Origin: Guillardia theta CCMP2712
Taxonomy: Eukaryota > Cryptophyceae > Pyrenomonadales > Geminigeraceae
DNA: 64,000 bases
NCBI RefSeq assembly: GCF_000315625.1
Contig: NW_005434662.1
Span: forward strand, 537,794-601,793
Direction: 5' to 3'
Made by a program: the position numbers and the translations under genes. The notes under the pieces were generated by a model that had not been told where the DNA came from, ran no database searches, and saw only the letters and a program-made list of their open reading frames with translations. This document shows, piece after piece, positions 57,333 through 64,000 of this stretch (the first letter of the stretch is position 1; the number at the start of each line of letters is the position of its first letter).

Positions 57333-57952
57333 TCTGGACAATGGCCTTCCAATTCAGTGCCTGCTCAGGTGCTCGAGCTTGAGAGCCAGTCAAGGTCTTT
57401 ACATCACTAGGTATGTTTCATCTGTTCGGAGCATCTACTCTGCTCTACTGCTCTTCCTCTTCCTATTCATGCTCTCCGACATCGTACCGGTAGCCGCCGG
57501 CATTTCTGGAAGTTCCCTCACCCTGTTACCCGGTACCTGTTCTCTGCTAGTAGAAGAAGGGGGTAGGGGTAGGAACTCGGGGTGCATGGCATGGAGTAGC
57601 AGCAGATGAAGAGATGCTAGTTCAAGATGCCTCGAACTGCTATGAAGACCTCCACCTCGTCATACGTGATCGCTGAAGACATGGCGATTCGAAGCGGAAT
57701 GGCCTTTGATTGGCGCTCATGACCGTTCAGGAGTTTATCTCAGGACGAGCCTGGATTACAAACGGCAGAATGCCCGTATCGTGATGGATTTCAGATGTTT
57801 ACTTCCATAGTCGACTCCATGTATTGATAAAATTTTGCACACCACTGTGCTAGATCAAACTTTGATCCCTGTTTCGGTGCCTGACGATAGGTCCTGCAAG
57901 TTAAAAATCTTCCTCAATTGCGTCTTTCTTGCTCGATTGAGTTCTAACTTCG
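57333..57952. other. Intergenic region
   Basis: Upstream of the coiled-coil gene and downstream of the microexon gene. A short GGGGGTAGGGGTAGG stretch lies at about 57558-57575. No gene is supported. Confidence 0.45.
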
Positions 57953-59529
57953 TCAGCTCGACGTTTGGATGACTGGAGGGCCCAAACGCCGCTTCATCTC
58001 CGACATGAATCGACCCTTGAACTGGATCTGTGTCAATCCTAGCCCGTCTGGCGATGGAGCAACGAAAAGATCGTGCAAGCTAGCGTCGCGGTAGAGATCA
58101 AGCAAAGTTTTCCCATCAATTCCACCGCTCTCCACACCCTCCGCTGCCTTGGGAAGCTGCATGCTCTTGAACAAGTTCTTGACGTCAGACAAACTCATCT
58201 CAGAGATCTCCTTCTGTTGCTCAATTCGCTTTTTACAATGCCCGCATCCCATCTGAAAAGGAACTTTGGTCACTTTTAACCTTTTTGAGGCTCACAAAAC
58301 AAGACACCCATGCAATCTTACCTTGTCGAAATGTATCCACCCGTTTTCCTTTGCGCACTGCAAGCAATCATGCTCAGTTTGCAATATTTCATATTGTAAG
58401 TTGCGATTCTTTCAATACTCACGTTCTGTTATTGAGCAGTGACAACCAGGTACCAGAACGTCAACAATCAGTGCTTTGGGGCTCAATGCAATAAAGGCTT
58501 ACGCAGCACTTGCGAAGAAGAATCGCAATTCCAGGAGTTCGATTCCATCATTTCAGGGAAGCAACCAAGTTAGTAACAAGACATCATCACGTGCTTGCGG
58601 CAATGTAACTCACATACTGTCAACCCGATAGCAGATCCCAGCCCGTATCAGAAAGAACAAAGTCAGCGAGATAATATATACTAAGAGAAAGGAACTCACA
58701 TCCTACGAGAAGGATCAAGTCACAGATTCCAACCCATGCGAAAGGAAAGAGCAGACAAGAGTCAGCAACTATGTCAAGTCGGTGAGAAGATAGAAAGTAC
58801 TCACATCCTATGCAAAAAGGTTACCCCGGAAAATTAGCAAAGATTAACGAATGAGTCAGTCGCTCGAAATCTTTGGTTTAACTTCTCAAGATACTTACAA
58901 GCTTTCATGGAGCCAACAGTCGAGTTGAACAGAAACAAAAACAGGAAGGAGACAATGGTCAGTCGTCCGAAATCTCACACGCAGAATTTCATGTACTTAC
59001 AAACTGTCGACAGCAATTGACAAAACATAAATCCGCGATGATTCAACAAAGGACTTCAAAGTCAGCCAGTTGAAATTTGAATCAAGTGAATAAACTCACA
59101 ATCTGCCGACGATGGGCATTAAAAATAAGAAACATGCATAGGTCAGTGATTCGATAGTGAAAAGAACATGTAAATTACTCACATCCTATAAGAGACAGCA
59201 AGCAGCAAATCCGATGAATCGACAAGGAGGAAGATCAAGTTCAAGTTAGGCATGAGGCAGAATCAACAACAAAAGAAGTGACTCACGTCCTGTTGGCCCC
59301 AGATCCCACGAAAGAGTAGCAACAAAGAAAAATGTCAGAATGTCAAAATCAAGAATGATCGAGTGGGGCAAAAACAATAAAAGATTTTGCTCTCACCGTC
59401 TGAGGTGACAGACGCCCAACGAGCAAGTACGGAGAGTCAAAGGTCAGCAACCTGTTGGATGCAGATGCATTCAATTCATCTTACGCATGTGGTGCTGTCT
59501 TCGCTCGTTGTCTTGATCTTGATCTGCAT
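57953..59529 (-). CDS. Zinc-ribbon plus SAM-domain protein encoded through an array of 3-nt microexons
   Basis: Exon 1, 59529-59485, starts at ATG and encodes MQIKIKTTSEDSTTC; a TGA lies in frame just upstream. Then follow 3-nt exons at 59397, 59287, 59183, 59100, 59001, 58899, 58805, 58700 and 58614 (lowest base of each), reading T, D, D, I, F, L, D, D, Y. A 6-nt exon at 58503-58508 reads CC, a 3-nt exon at 58423-58425 reads N, a 36-nt exon at 58322-58357 reads CAKENGWIHFDK, and the last exon, 58252-57953, begins MGCGHCKKRIEQQ. All 13 introns are phase 0, 65-107 nt long, start GTGAG or GTAAG and end AG. The spliced protein has 138 residues. C-C-N-C ... C-G-H-C gives a C-x2-C ... C-x2-C zinc ribbon. 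SDVKNLFKSMQLPKAAEGVE ... QIQFKGRFMSEMKRRL is a SAM-like helical domain. Alternative: one or several long introns that skip the microexons, which would also stay in frame. Confidence 0.7.
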
Positions 59530-60468
59530 CGTATCGAGGCATCAGGGGCCGCCTCTTGCTACAGCATTCCCTCCCTCTCACCCGGCAAAGTTTGCATAGT
59601 GACATTTCGGCGGAGTGGCGCAGGGGTCTCAACCCTTTTAGATTTTATAGATATAAGGCGTTATAAAACTCATATCCATATATACCATACACCGGTACTG
59701 AGAACCTTCCTTTGGTGGGTAGGGTGCTTCACCACTATCCAACTACCCCACGAATATAGAGCAAGTACCCCAACCCTCCCTAGGGATCTTTGTCAGCCTG
59801 CCGGAGTGTCACCCCGAATAGAGGAAAAGCAGCTAAAATTTTATTCAAAGTTAAGTGAAAGTTCAGTACGAGGACAATCAGGAGATTCACTGAGGCTGAA
59901 ATGGGCAAAGGCGGAGAGCCGGGCCGCTGCGGCAGAGCTAATGAAGTTTCAGGCGAACCGTAGGCTTCGGAAACTGAGTTAGCTGGATCGGTGGTGGGAC
60001 TTATCATGTCGGATAATAGTGACTGACTCGCCGGGCTCCGCTGAGTCTCCGAGAGCCGACGGTGACTCGAAGAGGTTCCCTACGTTTCAACTGGCAAGTT
60101 TATGATACATCACAGAAATTCCATGTCTTCCATGTCTTCAGAATCGGAGTCGTTCTCTGGTCTCCATAACGGAGCGAAGGTGAGATCTGTCCAGAAGTTT
60201 TCCTGGCAGGAGCATCAGTGGATCCGATCTGAACTTCTAGTGCCGAGCGCACCTTGTGATCCTCCAGGTTGCAGCTCGGATCGACGTCATTGGCAGGAGC
60301 GATGCCTTCCGCGTCTTGCCTGTCGAGCTTCGATCAGCGGACACCTCACAGCAAGCCAGTCGAGGGTACGTGGTATCGAGGGTGAGAGCCGTCCGGGTCT
60401 GGATGTGAATGGAGTTGAGGAGCTCTGAGGAGAGGTGACGTCATCATCGGACGTGGGCCGCAGCCTTG
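59530..60468. other. Intergenic region with repeat copy and GC island
   Basis: Upstream of the microexon gene, 59690-59790 holds GGGTAGGG/CTACCCC words. An ACTTAACTTTGAGT-type repeat copy, reversed, is at 59846-59888. A GC-rich patch with TGACTGACTCGCCGG words lies at 59920-60070. Plus-strand frames at 60102-60428 have no recognisable domain. Confidence 0.4.
59846..59888. repeat. Dispersed repeat copy, reverse orientation
   Basis: ATTCAAAGTTAAGT followed by GTACGAGGACAATCAGGAGA is the reverse complement of the segment at 40030-40078, with few differences over about 45 bases. Confidence 0.65.
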
Positions 60469-63457
60469 TCACTTGCCTGTTTCCAACTCCTTGAGGGCGT
60501 CGGAGATTGACTGGGGGTTGGGGTCATGGGGCCGCCGAGGAAGGAGCGCAATGGGACTTCACCTTGTAGCTGGTGCACCTCCCGGCGTTCCAGTCCTCCA
60601 GCAGGGCGTCGGACTTGACGGCAATCAGGTCCTCTATCCTCGTCCGGAGAGATTCCTTGGTAGGGTCAGGCATGCCGGTGGGCCGGCGGTGTCAGGACTT
60701 ACCTGCAGTGAGCGGCCGCTCTCCGACAGATACTGCGGAAATCCATCATTCAGGTTGCACTGCCGGGCTCTACTTCACTCGCCTGTTTGAACTTGTTCTG
60801 GAACATGGACATGCTCTCGGCTCCCTCGCTCGTCGAGTTGATCGAGACCTTGGAGTAGCTCTTCACGCACAAGGCGGCCGGGGGAGGGGGAGGAGCGCTG
60901 GTGGGACAGAGCAGCAGGGCGGCTGGAGGGGAAGGACTTGCGGCTACCTGCACGATGCGGAGGGCCCGTTCGAGAACTTTCTTGTCATGCATCCCCAGCT
61001 TGATGGGCCGCGTGAGTCCGAGGAGGGTGCAGGAGGGCAAGTTGACTTGTCACCTGTGTGATGACGGTCGAGTCCAGCTGCGTGACGCCGTCGGGTTGAG
61101 CCCTGCAGGATGACTCCTGCTGATCGAGTCGGCGGAGGCGGGAGGGGCGAGAGGAGGGAGGACGCGGTCACCTCAGCGATCTTGTGTAGAATGATCCTTT
61201 GCTGCCATTTGTCTTGGATGCCAATCTCTGCATGCAGATAGTGAGCAAGCGACAGACAGCCATGAAGGTCATCGGCAGGACCGGATTCCAACGACAGGTT
61301 GGTGAGCCCAAGCAGCCGCATCCCATCGACGTCTTTCAGGTAGAAGTTTCTTCTCGGATGAAGATCAGGCCAGGGAGGAAGAAGGAGGGAAGGAGGGAGG
61401 GAGGGAGGGAAGGAAGGAAAGGCAGATGGATGGGTGGATGAAGGGAGGAGGGTGGGGTGGGTGGGAGGGGAGGGAGGGAGGGAGGGTGAGAGATCTAGCA
61501 TGGTGAGGCGGGTAGCAGGGCGACAGCAGCAAACCTGGAGTGTTCAGGGAAACCAATCTTCTCGATGAAAGCAGCAACCTTGAATCAGGAGTCAAAAGCT
61601 CTTCACCCCCTACTCTTCCAGCCTTTTCACCTCCTCCCGATCCCAATCAAGGATGTCCGTAACCTGCACAGGGTGTGAGGGCTCGGGAGGGTTGTCAGGG
61701 GTGAGGGGAGGAAGCAAACGAGCTACCAGGGGGAACCACGGGCTCTTAGGGGCCTCCTCCACATCGTTCTTCTTCCCGCGAGCCACCAGCCTTATCCTCA
61801 TCCTCCCGACTCTGCTGGGGGTGAAGACGCACGTGTACATCCCGTTCCCGTGGTCAATCACCTCAGACTCGATCGGCTCCCCGAACCCGACGACATCGCC
61901 TGCAAGCTCCATGGGCACCTCCTGCCTCCCCCCGCCCGCCCCGTCTGCCTCTTCCTCCTCTTGACTCGCTCCCTTGCACTCCTGCACGAGCAGGTTCCAC
62001 TTCACTCCCCCCGTAGACACCCTGTTGCCGTAGCGATCCCGCGTGACAATCGTGAAGGCCATTGGCAAGTTCTTTCCACCCTTGATCAGCCCGCGGCCGC
62101 TCGTCGTACAGTGGGGAATCGAGACGGGCCCATGGCGCACGAAGAGGTGGAAAGGGCTGTTGTACACGTGCCTGTTCCCCTCCAGCATCACCTTGAGCTG
62201 GTACACGCCTGCCCTCGTTGGGGCCTCGTAGGAGACGAGGTACTCTCCCTGCTGCGAGTCTACAACGTCCAGAGCCTTGGGAGGCTGGTCAGGAGGAGCA
62301 AGGCGTACGTAGAGCGCTCCCCCCGGGCAGGGGTTCTGAAAGCGATCCCTACCGTGGATGGTGAAAATAGCCTTCTCCCCTACGATAACCCGAGCGGCTC
62401 CCTCTCCCGTCACCCTCGTCGTGTATGCGTCCAGGGTAGCGGCGAGGATCGAGATGCTGTAGGGGCTGCCAGCGATGGGCACCCGTCGGCCTGGCCCAAA
62501 GTCCGTCTCGCTCTTGGAGTCCTCGAGGAAGATGTGGATCTTGTAGTTGCCGATCCTCGAGCCGTCGAAGTAGCAGATGTGGTTGTTGGTAGCAGGACTC
62601 GGCATCACTTTGGCCGGTACCCTGATGCCGAAGTCGACGTCCTCGATGTCTACAGTGAAGTCCAGGAAGCCGTCGTTGTCGTTGAGCATGATGCCATAGC
62701 GGTCGCGAGGCTGCACGAAGAACATGCACGAGTCATCAGCCCTCGGCTGCCTCTGCACCCCCGGGCCCTCGGCGGTACAACTGGGAGCATGGCATAGGCC
62801 CTTGGTGAAGGGCGACTGGAATACTCTCCTCATCTCGTCGTTGCGACACATCTCGATGGGGAGGCGGCGCTGTGCGTCAGGGATGTTCAGGTCAGCCCGC
62901 TCTGCGATGAGCAGGCGGGCAGTGTGGACGTGCCCTCGCTCGGTCGCCATGTGCAGTGCGGTCATCTTCTGCTGTCCTCCTCGCTCGTCGATGTACGCCC
63001 TCGACACGATGAGCGCCTTGCAGCACCACGAGTGTCCGTTGGTCGCCGCAAGGTGCAGAGGCGTCATGATCTCGTTGGACACTCGGCCGACGTCAGCCCT
63101 GGCATCCAGCATCACCTCAACGCTCTGAAGCTGACCTCTCTCCGCGCTATGGTGCAAGGGAAGCTTGCCGGAGCCGTCCGGGTGGTTCATGTCGGCGCCA
63201 TGCAGGGAAAGGTGGACGACTATGTTGACGTTCCCCCGGTAAGCTGCTTTCTTGAGAGGCGTGTCATTGTACTTGTCCACTGCATTCACATCCGCCTTGT
63301 GCTCAAGCAGGACAGTGCAGATCTCCAGGAAGCCCCCAGCTGCAGCTCGGTGGAGAGGAGTGGTACCGATGTTGTCCCTCTCATGAACGAGCTCCGGATC
63401 GTTATTGAGCAGCTCACTAACGGCTCGGAGATCGCCCTTGCGGCACGCGTCCTGCAT
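60469..63457 (-). CDS. Ankyrin - filamin-type Ig - SAM domain scaffold protein
   Basis: First ATG is at 63455-63457 (MQDACRKGDLRAVSELLNND). Six ankyrin repeats follow to about 62880 (TTPLHRAAAGGFLEICTVLL, KLPLHHSAERGQLQSVEVML, MTALHMATERGHVHTARLLI). From 62730 to 61650 come about three filamin/ABP280-type Ig repeats, with the usual G-x-Y-x-V-x-Y/F and AGSPYSISI, NSPFHLFVRHGPV and GNGMYTCVFTPSRVGRMRI edges. After an intron near 61615-61590, VAAFIEKIGFPEHS and, after another, FYLKDVDGMRLLGLTNLSLE ... DKWQQRIILHKIAE form a SAM domain. HDKKVLERALRIVQ may be part of a second. Small helical exons (YLSESGRSLQ, ESLRTRIEDLIAVKSDALLE) lead to DALKELETGK and a stop at 60469-60471. Filamin repeats and ankyrins are protein-binding, so a cytoskeletal or signalling scaffold is inferred. 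A GGGA repeat sits in the intron at 61380-61490. Confidence 0.8.
61378..61490. repeat. GGGA-rich tetranucleotide repeat in intron
   Basis: GGGA/GGAA units fill the intron between the two parts of the SAM domain of the ankyrin-filamin gene. Confidence 0.8.
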
Positions 63458-63898
63458 CCTGTTGCCTGCTACTTCCACAAGCTCCTCATGGTAGCTTGAT
63501 CCTAAGTAGGTTCCTCGCCCACATTCTACCTACCATCATCAGAAACCCTGCCTTCACCTTGATCGACTCCTCCTCCTCCTCCTCCTCCTCCCCGCGCTCT
63601 CGTCATTGTTGTGGATATGTTCCCTCCATTTCGCACTAGGATTTAACCTTGTTTTCGTTGCTTACCGCTAATATACTGCATATTAGCGTTGACTTTGATT
63701 ATAGTCTATTGTTTTAAATTATTTTATGAAGCGGCAAAAATATTCAATTGATTCTAAGAACGTTTTTATTTATATTCTATTGCGATGTTTATAGATATGC
63801 GATCAAAAACTATTTTATAGCTTTCATGCCCACTTCACGTGCGCTTTGGCTGAGCGATGAGAGGGGAGAGTGGAAGAGACGAGGGAAGCGGAGGAGAG
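63458..63898. other. Upstream region of ankyrin-filamin gene
   Basis: A CTC trinucleotide run is at 63571-63593, followed by an A/T-rich segment at 63640-63810 (TATTAGCG, TTTATAT words). Probably promoter and 5' UTR. No gene is supported. Confidence 0.4.
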
Positions 63899-64000
63899 GA
63901 AAAGAGAAGGAGAGAGAAGGAGAGAGAAGGAGAGAGAAGGGGAGAGAAGGGGAGAGAAGGGGAGAGAAGGAGAGAGAAGGAGAGAGAAGGGGAGAGAAGG
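63899..64000. repeat. 10-bp GGAGAGAAGG tandem repeat, continuing past the window
   Basis: Ten units of (A/G)GAGAGAAGG, alternating between AGAGAGAAGG and GGAGAGAAGG forms, run to the last base. Confidence 0.9.

Noticed and set aside
58358-59484. Microexon array as a tandem duplication or minisatellite
   Set aside because: Unit interiors do not resemble each other. Only the splice-site and branch words repeat, and the spacing varies from 83 to 110 nt.
58358-59484. Array as zero-length recursive splice sites
   Set aside because: Recursive sites have the acceptor AG directly joined to the donor GT. Here exactly three bases always intervene.
59610-59660. tRNA-like 5' end (GGCGGAGTGGCGCAGG)
   Set aside because: The following bases do not form anticodon or T arms; probably chance.
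61850-62797. Plus-strand frame of 315 residues
   Set aside because: Antisense to the filamin repeats; a mirror effect of GC-rich codons.
1-64000. tRNA, rRNA or CRISPR elements
   Set aside because: I found no cloverleaf, no rRNA-like block and no spaced direct-repeat array. A tRNAscan and Rfam search would be decisive.

Overview
The window is eukaryotic nuclear DNA from an intron-rich single-celled alga. Most genes are split by short GT-AG introns, commonly about 40-60 nt, so the reading frames are joined fragments. My best guess is a cryptophyte, Guillardia theta or a relative. The reasons are an EsV-1-7 repeat protein, a bacterial/organelle-type YchF GTPase with a hydrophobic N-terminal extension, SHIPPO and TOG cytoskeletal proteins, an LRLRGG motif after a signal peptide, and very dense genes on both strands. 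This assignment is inference.

Layout, left to right: a CKAP5/XMAP215 microtubule polymerase running off the left edge (1-5576, minus); an ankyrin protein (6060-7448, minus); a four-helix voltage-sensor-like membrane protein (8250-9941, minus); a fucosyltransferase-like enzyme (10253-11728, plus); a SHIPPO/PGPG-repeat protein (12232-13541, minus); an AT-hook protein (13937-15269, plus); an acidic nuclear-type protein (15522-16097, plus); a secreted EsV-1-7 protein (16252-17501, minus); a TBC RabGAP (17931-20435, minus) divergent from YchF (20684-22254, plus); a TPR-PH-PH protein (23392-25255, minus); a GH35 beta-galactosidase (26890-29513, minus); proteasome beta-6 (30805-31769, plus); a 61-residue two-exon protein (31960-32193, minus); pseudouridine synthase PUS1 (33773-36292, minus) 4 nt after a signal-peptide gene (36297-37097, minus); a coiled-coil PDZ protein (37329-38179, plus); an unrecognised protein (41156-42208, plus); a membrane-anchored coiled-coil protein (44079-45918, plus); a cytochrome b5-fused fatty acid 2-hydroxylase (46070-47619, minus); a bacterial two-domain-type dCTP deaminase (49331-51256, plus); a large basic protein (51416-53895, minus); an MGNxxCC lipid-anchored protein (55334-56065, plus); a coiled-coil protein (56487-57332, minus); a zinc-ribbon/SAM gene with a microexon array (57953-59529, minus); and an ankyrin-filamin-SAM scaffold (60469-63457, minus).

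The most unusual feature is at 58253-59529. Thirteen introns of 65-107 nt lie back to back, and ten of the exons between them are exactly 3 nt long, with one more of 6 nt. Every boundary has a canonical acceptor and donor, all introns are phase 0, and most introns carry a CTRAC-like branch site about 30-50 nt before the acceptor. Each 3-nt exon adds one residue, and skipping any of them keeps the frame.

Intergenic DNA holds three recurring kinds of sequence: GC-rich islands full of TGACTC-like words; stretches rich in GGGTAGGG/CCCTACCC, often just upstream of start codons; and a dispersed repeat carrying ACTTAACTTTGAGT, seen once as a clean inverted pair around a GC-rich core (54448-54609). 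The genes are housekeeping or cytoskeletal and do not form one pathway.
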